Part shown: one piece after another, positions 1 through 10,505 of the stretch
Numbering within the stretch: position 1 is the first letter of the stretch
Layout of the letters: each line of letters starts with the position of its first letter
From: Haematobia irritans
Taxonomy: Eukaryota > Arthropoda > Insecta > Diptera > Muscidae
Assembly: GCF_050003625.1 (NCBI RefSeq)
Contig: NC_134400.1
Location: 62,310,241 to 62,374,240, forward strand
Reading direction: 5' to 3'
DNA: 64,000 nucleotides
Notes under the pieces: generated by a model
Told to the model about the DNA's origin: nothing
Databases searched by the model: none
The model's input: the letters and a program-made list of their open reading frames with translations, nothing else
Program-made: the position numbers and the translations under genes

Positions 1-336
1 TCAAAGAAAATTTTGTAGTTTGTAGGGTGAAATTGGAGTTCAAAATTGCAAGAATGTCTTTAGTGACATACGAAGTTCATGATGAACGCATTTTTAGTAA
101 AATTTACAAATTTAAAGAAATAATGAATTTAATAATTAATTTTGTGAGAAATACGAATTAAGTAAATCTTTGTGCTTAATTTGTGTATAATTTTTTCCCA
201 TTTTTTAGTTCATTTAACTAACGCACGCAAAAAATTATTAAAGTGAAGGATATTTTCTCCAAACATAATAATTCCATGAATTAAAAAAAGTTTAATTGGC
301 TTTAGTGAAATAGAGAGTTCTCTTTTTTTTTGAGTG
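1..336 (+). mobile_element. MITE family M1, right part (cut by window edge)
   Basis: The sequence matches the right part of the complete copies at 25918-26427 and 33052-33466 (inverted). It ends in a T-run followed by GAGTG and a TA. No coding capacity is seen. M1 copies are TA-flanked with CACTGAAAAA / CACTCAAAAA type ends, so they look like Tc1/mariner-type non-autonomous elements. The left end lies outside the window. Confidence 0.75.
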
Positions 337-354
337 TATGGTCATACGAGTGTA

Positions 355-854
355 AATCGGGCGAAAGATATATATGGGAGCTATATCTAAATCTGAACCG
401 ATTTCAAACGACTTTAGTCAGCATTGGTAGAATTTTAATTCTACTCTCTGTGAAAAATTTCACGTAAATCGGTAGTAAACTTTGGCCTCTGTGGTTATAT
501 GAGTCTAAATCGGACGAAAGATATATATGGGAACTATATATAAATCTGAACCGATTTCAACCAAATTTAACATGCGTTTATGGAATGTCAATTCTATTCC
601 TTGTGAAAATTTCAAGTAAATCGGTGTTAAACGTTGGCCTCTGTGGTCATATGAGTCTAAATCGGGCGAAAGATATATATGGGAGCTATATCCAAATCTG
701 AATCGATTTCAACTAAATTTGTCACAATTCACGGCAATATCAAGTGTACTCCTTGTACAAAATTGTGAGCACATCAGGGTAGAACTCTGGCTTCTGGGAC
801 CATATAAGTGCATATCGGGCGAAAGATTTATATAGGACCTATGTGAGAATCATA
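355..854. repeat. 153-bp tandem array, DINE-like family D
   Basis: Four partial to complete units begin at the motif CGGGCGAAAGATATATATGG or a variant, near 358, 511, 663 and 816. The spacing is 153, 152 and 153 bp. Each unit carries a GGGAGCTATAT core and an AAATCTGAACCGATTTCAA segment, as in the DINE-type arrays elsewhere in the window. Hairpin and GTCY parts are absent, so this is an array fragment. It abuts the 3' end of the minus-strand non-LTR element at 855. Confidence 0.8.
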
Positions 855-944
855 GGTTAGGTTAGGTTAAAGTGGCAGCCCGATTAAGATTCAGGCTCAC
901 TTAGACTATTCAGTCCATTGTGATACCACACTAACTAAAAGTAC

Positions 945-2175
945 CTATTACATATTGGCATTTCTAGTTTTAACCGTTGAACCTTCTCGATTATTTTCTT
1001 CTGTTGAAGATTGTTCCAAAAACATTAGCAGACTGCCTAAGTTAACGTTTTCCAGGTCCGCCAGTAATCTGAAGCTATATGCCCCTAAAATTTGCTTACG
1101 CCTTACACAAAATGCAGGACACTCACACAAGTTTTAATGGGGCCATATTTGCTTGGTGTCGTTACAACCCTTACAATTCTCCCATCGAACATTTACCATC
1201 ATGACAGCCTTCTCACGCAGTAAGAGCTTGCAGGTAGCCAGAGGCATACCAACAGATTCTAGTTCCCCTGGAATATGTAAGGTAGTTCCTAGCCTTGCTA
1301 GCTCATCTGCTTCGCAGTTCACCGGTATGTTCCTATGGCCAGGCACCCATATTAGGTGGTGCCTGGTGCCTGAGAGATTTGCGGCAGTCGATGGCCGTTT
1401 TCGAGTTGAGGAACACAGAGTCCAAGGATTTTATTGCAGTTTGACTGTCTGAGTATATATTAATGCCAATATTGCTTGGAGCATTATTTCTCAGCCAATT
1501 CACCACTTCTCTTATTGCTAATATTTCAGCCTGAAAAACACTACAGTGATCAGGTAATCTTTTCGCTATTCGAAGTTCCAGATCTTTAGCATATACTCCG
1601 AAACCCACTTGGCCATCCAATTTGGAGCCATCAGTGGAGAAATCTATATAACTTTTATTCCCCGGGGTCCGTGTACACCACGTTTCACTGTTGGGAATTA
1701 GAGTCTCAAACTTTTTGTCGAAAAGTGGACTCGCCAAAGTGTAATCCACTACGTTAGGCACATCTGTCATTATTTTTAGGACCGAACTGTGACCGTAACT
1801 TTTTTCCGACCACAGCGATAGCTCGCGCAACCGCACAGCCGTTGTTGCAGCTGACTGTTTGGCCAAAATGTCTAAAGGCAATAGATGCAGTATGACATTA
1901 AGGGAGTTTGTTCCTGTCTTGCTGAATGCACCTGAGATACACAAGTACGCCATACGCTGAACTTTGTCTAAACTTGTCGGCTGGTGAAGTGCCGGCCACC
2001 AGACTACAACACCATATATCATTATAGGTCTAACCACTGCCGTGTATAGGCAATGTACAATTTTTGGTTTTAGTCCCCACTTTTTCCCTATTGCCTTTTT
2101 GCACGAGTATAAAGCTACCGTTGCTTTCCTCGCCCTTTCTTCAATATTAACCTTAAAGTTCAGCTTCCTATCCAA
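945..2175 (-). pseudogene. RNase H and cysteine-rich C-terminus of L1
   Basis: After the frameshift the polyprotein resumes with LGVILDRKLNF, the thumb/connection region (YTAVVRPIMIYGVVVWWPAL) and an RNase H domain (STDGSKL, FQAEILAIREV, IYSDSQTAI, PGHRNIPVNCEADELA). The RNase H segment is damaged near 1333-1350 by a small deletion and frameshift. About 190 bases present in copy L3 are missing near 1130, joining the TKQIWPH region directly to the CECPAFC motif. That C-terminal motif (CxxC...H...CxC) resembles the zinc-knuckle-like end of insect non-LTR ORF2 proteins. Confidence 0.88.
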
Positions 2176-2215
2176 AATAACGCCAAGGTATTTTGCACAA
2201 TCACCAAAGGGAATT

Positions 2216-3820
2216 TCAATACCCCCTAAGGAAAGGTCTAACCTTGGGAGTTTTGCGATCTTTGCAGTACATGACTAGTTCTGTCTTTGCAGGATTTACC
2301 CCAAGACCATTATCTTTCGCCCATTTCTCAGTCATCCGGAGGGCTCTCTGTATAATATCTCTAACTGTTGATGGGAATTTTCCCCTGACTGCTAGCGCCA
2401 CATCATCTGCGTATGCCACCACTTGTATCCTTTCTTTTTCTAGGGAAAACAGAAGGTCGTTTATAGCAACATTCCAAAGAAGAGGTAATAGAACTCCTCC
2501 TTGAGGAGTGCCTCTGTTCACATACCTTTGTATGTTTGCTTGTCCTAGTGTGGCTGAAATGCGTCTCTTCCTTAGAATCCTTAGATCAACATTCAGAGTT
2601 GTCAGTCCATTTAATATCGAACTCGGATGGACGTTATTGAACGCCCCTTCGATGTCTAAAAACGCCACGATTGTGTATTCTTTGACAGATAATGAGCTTT
2701 CAATAAAGCTGACTAGTTCATGTAATGCAGTCTCAGTAGACCTGCCCTTCAAGTATGCATGTTGTCGTTTCGTGAGCAAACTTGAATCGACGCTAGTTCT
2801 AAGATAAATATCTATCATCCTCTCCAGAGTTTTAAGCAGGAATGATGATAAGCTGATTGGTCGGAAATCCTTCGCATTCGAGTGAGAGGCTTTTCCCGCT
2901 TTAGGTATGAAAACGACTTTTGATTCCCTCCACTTTCGTGGATTATATGCTAAGTTGATACATCCTATATATATCGCTGACAACCAGGGGATAATTCTGT
3001 CAGCCACCGCTTGTAACTCCGCCGGAGTAATTCCATCAGGTCCGGGGGATTTGAATGATCCAAAGCTAATTAACGCCCATTTTATTCTAGATTCTGATAC
3101 AATTTCCTCGATAGGAAACGACCGCTGAGCCACTGTGGTACCGCCAGTGCATGGTTCAACCGTCTGATTTACGGGAAAATGTGTGTCCTCCTCCAATAGT
3201 ACCTCCAGCGTCTCCTCACTGGACGTTGTCCAATTGCCCTCCGATGTTTCAATGAAACCTGGAGCCGAGTTCGTGGATGCTAGCACCTTCCGTAGTCTGG
3301 AAGCCTCGGACGTATTCTCAATGCTGCTGTAGTAATCATTCCAAGAGTTATGCTGAGCCTTTCTCAGTTCTCGCTTGTATCCTCTCAGATTCTTCTTGTA
3401 AGCGTCCCAATCTCCAGGAGCTCTGGTGGACTTTGCTTTGTTAAAGAGCTTCCTGCACGATTTCCCCATATTACCTAACTCCGTAGATCACCATGGTGGT
3501 CGATTTTTTCCCCTTGGCTTCCCTTTAGGGCATGTAGCTTTCAGTGAGATGTTGAAGGCCTTAATAATCCGCTCCACTGCGTGTTCGATATCTTGCACAT
3601 TTCTCATATTTGTCTCTGTTATTTCCGGTATCATCATATTGAACGATTCCCTATACCTATTCCAGTCAGCTTTCCTAACATTTGGCGGAAATATGGTCTT
3701 GGTGGTATGAACATCAAATTTGAAACTGATGTAGCGATGATCTGAGAAGCTGTATTCACTTAAGACCTGCCACTCAGATATCATTTCATTCAGTTCTTGC
3801 GAGGCCAAGGTGATGTCCAA
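2216..3820 (-). pseudogene. Endonuclease C-term + reverse transcriptase of L1
   Basis: The reading frame opens in the endonuclease C-terminus (SDHRYISF, a typical SDH motif of APE-type nucleases). It is broken by a TGA where sister copy L2 has TGG (in the PPW context, around 3485-3487), then continues in the same frame through the RT. RT landmarks are FIPKAGK, DFRPISLSSFLLKTLER, QHAYLKGRSTETAL, FLDIEGAFNNV, GTPQGG and the catalytic YADD box. The TGA is probably a simple W-to-stop change. The frame is lost near 2225 by a one-base shift relative to L2. The YADD core is intact, but no complete protein could be made. Confidence 0.9.
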
Positions 3821-3835
3821 AACCTCTTTTTAGTG

Positions 3836-4000
3836 ACAAAGGTTGGGGCATCTCCCAGATGCAAACTACCTTATCGATCTTAGAATTCAATTCTAAGACG
3901 ATCGGTATACTAAACGACTGACTTTTCCTTCTTGGCGTTACATACAAATGCACAAACTTATTATACCCTGTACCACAGTAGTGGTGAAGGGTATACAAAT
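3836..4000 (-). mobile_element. DINE-like terminal fragment with hairpin
   Basis: At 3962-3995 the DNA reads TATACCC, a short self-complementary spacer (CCACAGTAGTGG) and GGGTATA, the terminal hairpin typical of DINE-1/INE-1-like elements. The preceding 120 bases (CAATTCTAAGACGATCGGTAT and flanks) resemble the region next to that hairpin in related elements. Only this end is present. Confidence 0.5.
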
Positions 4001-4100
4001 AATTCTATTAACCAGAGAGCTCACCATAAACTAATAAGTTAGAAGCTAACTTATAGTGTGCTTAAATATTATCAGCCAAAAGCTAACTCATTTTGAGCTA
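4001..4100. other. Short spacer, nothing recognised
   Basis: Repeated short words (AGCTAAC / GTTAGCT) occur here and just beyond the SINE at 4224-4260, but no gene or element was recognised. The right edge GAGCTA is the left copy of the target duplication of the adjacent SINE. Confidence 0.4.
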
Positions 4101-4223
4101 GGTTAGGTTAGGTTAGGTGGCAGTCCGATGTATCATGCTCACTTAGACTATTCAGGCTCTTATCACTGAGTGCTGCCCGATTCCATGTTAAGCTCAATGA
4201 CAAGGGACCTCCTTTTTATAGCC
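4101..4223 (-). mobile_element. 5'-truncated SINE (family S1) with 6-bp duplication
   Basis: Read on the minus strand, this is the 3' half of the SINE at 4652-4918 and 48268-49090: CTATAAAAAGGAGGTCCCTT, then CATTGAGCTTAACATGG, then a segment matching the L1/L2/L3 LINE 3' UTR (TGAATAGTCTAAGTGAGC), ending in (TAACC)n. It is flanked by GAGCTA on both sides (4095-4100 and 4224-4229). The truncated 5' end, simple pentamer tail and target duplication together indicate insertion by LINE machinery. Confidence 0.85.
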
Positions 4224-4229
4224 GAGCTA

Positions 4230-4640
4230 ACTTTTGGTTATCTGAGTGAGTACTGACTTGTTCCACTGACAACACGTGTTTATATTCAATAAGAATTTAC
4301 ATGGGAAATGAGTGAGCTTTTGAGTCACCTGTGACTTTGTTTTGACTAACCATTTGTTAGCTCAATTTCCCACAGGGATGGAACAAGAACCAAATTCTTT
4401 TGTTTATAGCATAACTAGCGTAACCCGGCCCGCTTCACTGCGCCTCCCAAAGCATATTATCGTTAACTTAGTCAACCATATCTTTCGATCTGAAAACAAA
4501 TTCGAAAAGATTTGAACTCTTTTAAAGAGTAGTGTCAGGCACAAAAACTGAAGTATTGATTAATCACTCCATGGTTTCCACGCATGTGTCTCGTATATTT
4601 ATAAAAATAAACATCGGACTACTTGCTTTTTCATTTATAT
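4230..4640. other. No gene or element recognised
   Basis: AT-rich unique-looking sequence. A short CG-rich stretch (AACCCGGCCCGCTTC) lies near 4425. No reading frame or terminal repeat is convincing. The last bases hold the left copy of the SINE target duplication. Confidence 0.4.
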
Positions 4641-4651
4641 ACAGAAATAGG

Positions 4652-4918
4652 GCGGGAGCCACCGCGGTGCAATGGTTAGCATGCCCGCCTTGCATACAAA
4701 AGGTCGTGGGTTCGACCTGCTTCGACCGAACGCCAAAAAGTTTTTCAGCGGTGAATTATCCCACCTCAGTAATGCTGGTGACATTTCGGAGGGTTTCAAA
4801 GCTTCTCTAAGTGGTGTCACTGCAATGTGGAACGCCGTTCGGACTCGGCTATAAAAAGGAGGTATAAAAAGGAGGTCCCTTGTCATTGGTTAGGTGGTAG
4901 CCCGATGTAACCTAACCT
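4652..4918 (+). mobile_element. tRNA-derived SINE S1, complete insertion
   Basis: The head is tRNA-like: an A-box-like TGGTTAGCATGC and a B-box GGTTCGAC(C)TGC, starting GCCACCGCGGTGCAATGG. The body contains CCTCAGTAATGCTGGTGACA and CTATAAAAAGGAGG, and the tail ends TAACCTAACCT. A perfect 11-bp duplication ACAGAAATAGG flanks it (4641-4651 and 4919-4929). The tail pentamer is shared with LINEs L1-L3, which points to those LINEs as its mobilising partner. The duplicated TATAAAAAGGAGG is an oddity of this copy. It encodes no protein. Confidence 0.93.
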
Positions 4919-4929
4919 ACAGAAATAGG

Positions 4930-5229
4930 ACGTTATGCAGATGTAAAACGGACCGGCTTAACAAACGTCGGGTAGGGGGCGTTCCCTTTCAACCAATGCT
5001 TTGTTTTTTAATTGTCCTATATTCAAATCGTGAATTTCAAGCGTGGTTTGTCAAGGGGGTCCAATAAATCGGAAAAAGTAAAAGTACTTAAAAATTGACC
5101 ATATTAACATTTGTTAAAGTGTTGGACACGGAGAACATACCTTTCCCAAACAAACGGAAAATGAAGCTCCCTCTAGGTTGCCTGTCAACTTCATGTAAAT
5201 TGAAGTTTTTTACTTAAAAAAGTCTGGCA
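4930..5229. other. No gene recognised
   Basis: About 300 bases without a convincing reading frame, between the SINE and the degenerate repeat block. The right part begins to show the short AAATTTCAAGTAAATNGGAG words of that block. Confidence 0.4.
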
Positions 5230-6440
5230 GAAGCCTGTGGAAAAATCATAAAAGTATGTACAGAGTTCCCATTTATCGGCAATCCTCTACTTTCTATTTT
5301 CAAAAAATCGGGCAAAAGGGAACCCCTTCCTTCGCTCCTCCCCGACCAGGTATCATAAATTCACGTACCCTATCACGTAGCAAACTACCCAACTTCACTA
5401 TTCCCCTTCCCCAACCAGACATCGAAAAATCATGTACCCTGTATAAATTTAATCATCTTCTCCCAATTTCAAGTAAATTGGAGATGGTTAAGTTTTGCTC
5501 TTTTTGTAAAGGGACGTCACTTTCTCTGCAATTTCCAAGAAAATCTGTAAACTTTTCTTCATAGTGTGGGGCAAGGATAAGGTTCCCGTCCAAATACCCA
5601 AAAATCAACTACACCATATTGATTTAATAACCTTCCCCATACGGCCTTTGTAAATTTCAAGTAAACTTGAGAATTCCAGTTTTTTTCAGTTTCGTCCCAA
5701 AATCGAAAAGCTATACGGCGTATATTGTGTAGACGTCCCAGAAAATCTCAAGCAAATTGTAAGCCCAATTTTTAAACAGCAGGGCAAGGGGAGGCCCCTC
5801 TTCCCTTCCGAAGAGGGGCCTCAGTATCCATTATAATAATATAACCTACCCCACATCCTCTGTAAATTTCACGTAAATTGGAAAAGTTTACTTGTTTGTA
5901 CTTGAGGAGAAAGGAGGTCTTCCTGTGCCCTTTTACTTTTCCCCGCCCAAATATTAAAAAATTATATACCTCATATAAATTTCATAATCTCCCCAAAGTT
6001 CTCTGTAAAATTTCAGTAAGTCGACAAATTTTAGTTTTTTCACTGTACTTTAAAAAAGTCGGACAAAGGAGAGCCCCCGCCCCCAAAAAATAATAAAGTA
6101 GCTGTTCTTTGCCTAGACGCCCCCCTTTAACCTTCCCTGAAAATTTCAAAGAAATCGAAGAATTTTGTTCCAGTTCTCAAAAAGTCGGGCAAGAGGGTGG
6201 TCCTCCTTCGCGTCCATATATTAATCGGTTCGCGCGTTCTGGCGTTGTATCAGACACGGCGCTGTATATAAAAAAGATTTTCCTCCTTTTCCGTTGATAC
6301 TTTTCTTGAATTTTCTTTGCTATAAACCTTACGGAGCCCGAGACCTTTCCAACGAATGCAAAACCGTGGAAATCGGTTCGTGCGTTCTGGAGTTATTGCG
6401 TCAGGAAGGAAAATCCGACTTATTTTTATATAGTAGAAGA
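5230..6440. repeat. Degenerate repeat block R5, copy 1
   Basis: Loosely periodic modules repeat the words AAAAAGTCGGGCAA, GAAAAATCATGTACCCT, AATTTCAAGTAAATCGGAGA and CTTTGCCTAGACGCCCCC. Two AGTCGG modules at 6057 and 6183 lie 126 bp apart. The block is shared with 14930-16129, including the terminal segment with GAGACCTTTCCAACGAATG and CGTTCTGGAGTTATTGCGT. Small open frames inside are not conserved between the copies. It may be a further degenerate DINE-like family, but no hairpin or GTCY tract was seen. Confidence 0.65.
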
Positions 6441-6469
6441 TCACAAATATAAAATATTGAATATTTTTA

Positions 6470-6780
6470 TAAGAAATTCATATTTTCTTTTATTTCAAAC
6501 AAAATTAAAAAAAGATGTTGGGTGCGCAATATATTAATTTTAAATTATTGCCAATATAACTTAATTATTTAATTGAATCAATCAAATTGTTGATTGATTT
6601 TTTTTCGCAAAATTAATTAAAATTTGAGTTGATTCAATTAAACCATTGATTGAATTTTATGTAAAAAACAATCTTTTTTTAAATTTATTTAATCACACAA
6701 GTCAATTTTTATTGAATTTTTAATTGAAAATCGTGTTGGTTTTCAATCAATCAAATGGAAGACTAGATCGGATTCTATAT
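6470..6780. repeat. ATTGATT/AATCAAT-rich MITE-like segment
   Basis: The segment is built of alternating TTGATTGATT / AATCAATCAA and TTAATTGAA words. It closely resembles the interior of the bounded MITE at 54101-54379, but its own ends and TA flanks are not clear. Confidence 0.5.
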
Positions 6781-7245
6781 TTATAACAACCAGTTTTGTT
6801 TGAATTTTTAGAGGAATCATAAACATCTCTTGTAAGTGTGCAAGAAAATAATAAAAAAACACCGTGTGAAGTTGTTTTCTAAAGTTGTTTTAGCGAAGAC
6901 ACAAACCACTTTACATATTTTAAAAATTTTCATTTCTGTAGCGATTTTAAGAGTTTTTTTTTGCAACAAATTAAATATATTTTGCTTCATTACACATCAT
7001 CTGAACGAAAATGCTTGTATTCTTAAGATAATTTTGAGCAACAAGTTATTTAGAGTAATATGGATGCCATTCAAAAAAAAAAAAAATAAATAAATAAATA
7101 AATAAATAAAAATATGGATTTTACATTCATTGGACTTTTGCGGGCATTTGGAAGGAGAGTTAAAAAGCAAAAAGGGTATCGCGCATTAGCTTGGAGATGG
7201 GAGAACTCCCCCGCAAAGAGGACAGAGGCGTAGGTCATCTAGGTA
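6781..7245. other. No gene recognised; A-rich and AAAT microsatellite
   Basis: Contains an A-run followed by (AAAT)n near 7071-7110. An open frame at 6836-7093 ends in the A-run and has AT-driven composition, so it is probably not a gene. The sequence just before 7245 (AGGACAGAGGCGTAGG) is not recognised. Confidence 0.4.
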
Positions 7246-9290
7246 ATTAGATAAAGGGGTGCAAATCGGTCTATATGGAGGCCTTACCAAATGGACTGAT
7301 AAAAACTACAAAACTAATTTTCAGACAAAGCGGATAAAACTAAGTAAATATAAGCTCAAGGAGTTAAACCGGGAGATGACTCTACTATATGGTTGCTATG
7401 CCAAAAACATGCACCGATACACACCAAATTCAGCACATCCAATTGTGGTTCGGAATCTACAACCCGAATCGGAGATCGAGCCTGCAAGGGAATATATCAA
7501 AATCTGTAGCGATACACAATATATTCGGAACACCTGCTTTTGGTCCTAAAAACCTCTAGATATCAAATTTCAGGCAAGTTAGATAAAAACTACGGTTTCT
7601 AGAAGCTCAAGAAGTAAAATCGGAAGATCGGTCTACATGGGGGCTATAGCAAAACATGGACTGATAGACACCATTTTCGACACACCTATTTGTGGGCCTA
7701 AAATACCTCTAGAATTCCAATCTCAGGCAAATCGAATAGAAAATACAGTTTCTAGAAGCCCAAGAAGTAAAATCGGGAGATCGGTCTATACCAAAACCAT
7801 TAGCGTAGCTAGACAATTTTCCTAGGGGGGGGCTATAGCCCCCCTAGCTAAAAATTTATAGACTGAATTTATAGGTTCAATTAATGTTTTATTTCATGAA
7901 ATTGAATAAAAATTAGACATCAAAATAACTCGACAATTAATTTATAATAAAGCAACTAAAAGTAGTTCCCAACAAAAAAATTGTGAGTTGTTCTTAAGGC
8001 ACAACTTTAAAAGTACTTCCAAAAATGTCCTCAATTATTTTAACTACACAGGAAGTTTTTTTACTTCATTTTTTTCATATTTTAATGTGTAATTTTTTGT
8101 TTTCTTTTTTTCAAATAGTTTAAAAAAGAGTAAGAATAAATAAATTGGTACAAATTATTCAAATTTTGCCACAAAACTGCTAAATCCATTATAGAAAAAT
8201 CGATAAATTTGGAAATTATTCGAGGAAAAACGTTTCAAACAAGCGTCAGAATGCATTAAAAATCATAAAAACAATATAAAAATTATTTATTTGGGAAAAT
8301 ATCACAACATTTTTTAATTCACATTGAAAACCCAGAATTCGGATCTTACCTTAAGTGATGCAAATTCATTGCAACGGCTGTTGAAACGGTGGACATTTAT
8401 CCTATGACAAGCTCATATTACATTCATTGCTTCTCCGCCAATTTTGCACCACTTCTAGACCCAAAAAGAACATTTTCACTACTTTTTTGGCAACACTTTT
8501 TCGCAGCATTATTAAGATATTAATTTATGAAAGAATAGTTTTAATATCAATTACTATTTTTTTAATTAAATTGACTAAACTAAATCAATCATAAGTTCAA
8601 CCACAGCTTTATTTCATAAATATCTGACTTCAAACATTGCCATCGGCAACTGCTACCACAACCCAAGTAATTCGATTGTTCATGAAAGTCTTTAGAAGAA
8701 CTTTGTGCGATTGTATATACTTGTTTAATTTTTATAAAAATTAAAAAACTATTGACATTTATTGAAAAATGGAAAATCATAAATAGAGTTTCATATTCTG
8801 GGGGGGGGGCTAAAATTTTTCTGGGGGGGTCTAAGCCCCCTCCCCAGAGGCCTTCCTCCGCTTATGACCAAAACATGGACCGATAGACACCATTTTCAGC
8901 ATACCTATTTGCGATCCTCAAATACCTCCAGATATGCAGATTATACACCTATTTGTGGACCTAAAATACTTTTAGATTTCAAATTTCAGCCAAATCGGAC
9001 TGAAAATACGGGTTCTAGAAGCCCAAGTAACACGCTACAGCCTTCAATACATATGTATTTGTCCTACAATTTGGGACAGATTCGTTTTTTGTTTAGACGA
9101 GATGTTTCTATGGTTCTAATAAATCCAGAATCTGATGTAGACACCTTAAAGTGGCAAGCGTCATCAAGTCCACATGATTGTAGTAATTCAAGTAACCCAC
9201 TACGACGAAGAGTATTCAAAAGAAACTATTATATTCGATTCGTGGTGGTGAGAGTTTAACATTCGGCCCGGCCGAACTAGGACGTATATA
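7246..9290 (+). mobile_element. DINE-like element family C, copy 1, split by a hAT element
   Basis: The modules read ATCGGTCTATATGG, GGCTATACCAAAACATGGAC, CACCTATTTGTGGTCC and TCTAGAAGCCCAAGAAGTAA, as in 27170-28200. The right end has CATTCGGCCCGGCCGAACTA and CGTATATACATGTTT, matching the palindromic GGCC terminus of family A (TTCGGCCAGGCCGAA). The element is interrupted at 7798-8866 by a hAT element with an 8-bp duplication. Short open frames are by-products of the repeat. Confidence 0.75.
7798..8866. mobile_element. hAT-type element, no transposase seen, 8-bp duplication
   Basis: It is bounded by perfect 8-bp repeats ACCAAAAC (7790-7797 and 8867-8874) within the DINE element. The ends are imperfect inverted repeats: CATTAGCGTAGCTAG on the left and CATAAGCGGAGGAAG on the right. 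Opposed G and C runs sit just inside both ends (CTAGGGGGGGGCTATAGCCC; TCTAAGCCCCCTCCCC). An 8-bp duplication is standard for hAT. No transposase is visible in 1069 bp. The interior resembles 52744-53200 and part of 37605-38076, so another element may be nested inside. Confidence 0.8.
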
Positions 9291-9307
9291 CATGTTTGCA
9301 CTATTTT

Positions 9308-9690
9308 CACATCCGACTGAAATATGACTTCCTATTTGAAAATTAGCACTTTTGCCAGCCAACTCGGGGAAATGAGTATGGAAATGGTATGTTTACCACA
9401 CAATTTTAGGAACATTTACGGGAGCTTTGAAATTCCGTCGGCATTACTGAGGGGATGTAAACCACTGCGGAAAAACTGTTTTGTTGTAGGCGTGATCTGG
9501 GATTGAACCGTGATCCTTCAATACGAGTAGAGGCTAACGACTGAACAATGATGGCTTCCACCTATTTAGTAGAATCATGACATCGAGTTCGTTGACAAGA
9601 ATGCCAATTTCTAAAAAGGATATCATGCTTTAGCCAGATGATGGAAAATTTTAAAACAAAACGGGGAAAGTCGATTTTTCCAAATTTTTT
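9308..9690 (-). mobile_element. SINE family S2, first tandem copy
   Basis: On the minus strand the head is tRNA-like (TCAGTCGTTAGCCTC as A box, GGTTCAATCCC as B box). It is followed by CGCAGTGGTTTACATCCCCT and CAGTAATGCCGACGGAATTT, which parallels the S1 body CCCACCTCAGTAATGCTGGT. The same ~380-bp segment, including its flank, is repeated from 9697. The ORF at 9324-9506 lies across it and is not credible as a gene. Confidence 0.7.
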
Positions 9691-9780
9691 ATTTTTCACA
9701 TCCGACTGAAATATGACTTCCTATTTGAAAATTATCACTTATTCCAGCCAACTCGGGGAAATGAGTATGAAAATGGTATG

Positions 9781-9945
9781 GTAAACAATGATATATTCAG
9801 ATTTACGTTTCATGTTAGCCTGACACAAAAACAGGCGATTAATATTGTCCAATTTGCCTACCAGATTTAATATTGCTCAATCTGCCTATATCAAACAATT
9901 ATTCTATATTGAACTCAATGATTATGCTGTTTTAGTTGTCCGAAA
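9781..9945. mobile_element. Short insertion shared with 24811-24992
   Basis: The segment contains CATGTTAGCCTGACACAAAA and ACAGGCGATTAATATTGTCC. A diverged copy interrupts the RNase H region of non-LTR element L2. It is absent from the first S2 copy at 9308-9690, so it is an insertion. No coding capacity; class unknown. Confidence 0.6.
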
Positions 9946-10437
9946 TGCGCCCCACATAATTTTAGGAACATTTACAGGAGCTTTGAAATTCCGTCGGCAT
10001 TACTGGGGGGATGTAAACCACTGCGGAAAAACTGTTTAGTTGTAGGCGTGATCTGGGATTGAACCGTGATCCTTCAATACGAGTAGAGGTTAACGACTGA
10101 ACAACGGTGGCGTCCACCTATTTAGTACACCCTCAAAAAAAATCGCTTCTTTAACATATGTTCCAAACATATTTTGCAGGAAGCACATATATTATTGCAT
10201 ACTGCCGAAACATTAATATGTTTGTTTTATGTGAACATATTATATGTTTGGAAGCATTTTGAGCCAAAAATATTATATGCTTGGAAGAATTTTTCCCAAA
10301 CACGATTGTGCTCATTCCCTAACATACTCGTAATTTTCACTTCCACGAAATTTTTTAGTTATTGGAACCTTTCTCTGTAATACAAATAATGTTGAAGAAA
10401 TTATTCACTTTTATAAATTTTTTAAATTTTACCTTTC

Positions 10438-10505
10438 GCCTGCACGGAGAATCGAACCGAGGACCATACAGTTTGTAAGCCAACACACTATCCACTGGGC
10501 TACGT
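10438..10505 (-). other. tRNA-like sequence, type A
   Basis: Read on the minus strand: CTACGTAGCCCAGTGGATAG, then TGTGTTGGCTTACAAACTG, then GGTTCGATTCTCC ending in the CAGGCG side of an acceptor-like stem. A- and B-box-like blocks are correctly spaced. No CCA end or terminator-defined gene is evident, and copies recur at 29644, 31305, 49766 and 54031. It is therefore a transposon-borne pol III-type sequence, not a host tRNA gene. Confidence 0.75.

Larger units (their letters stand above)
855..3825 (-). mobile_element. Non-LTR retrotransposon copy L1, 5'-truncated
   Basis: On the minus strand this reads endonuclease C-terminus, reverse transcriptase, RNase H and a cysteine-rich C-terminus, then a 3' UTR ending in (TAACC)n (plus strand 855-868, GGTTAGGTTAGGTT). 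An RNase H domain plus a DUF4780-like ORF1 in sister copy L2 suggest an I/LOA-like group rather than jockey itself; that is inference from domain layout. The copy starts inside the endonuclease, the usual 5' truncation of target-primed insertion. It is dead: one nonsense codon, one frameshift and two deletions. Confidence 0.92.

Noticed and set aside
855..868. TTAGG-like repeats as telomeric sequence
   Set aside because: Only two to three pentamers occur, always exactly at the 3' end of a LINE or SINE copy (also 4101, 4908, 17311, 25760, 38708). They are retroelement tails, and flies lack TTAGG telomeres.
1153..1452. Plus-strand ORFs across 955-3710
   Set aside because: They are antisense shadows of the minus-strand LINE L1, whose domains are unambiguous.
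2042..2278. Protein gene opposite the RNase H of L1
   Set aside because: Antisense overlap with a recognised pol region and no independent signals.
6836..7093. 85-codon ORF as a gene
   Set aside because: It terminates in an A-run/AAAT microsatellite and has AT-driven amino-acid content (K, N, I, F).
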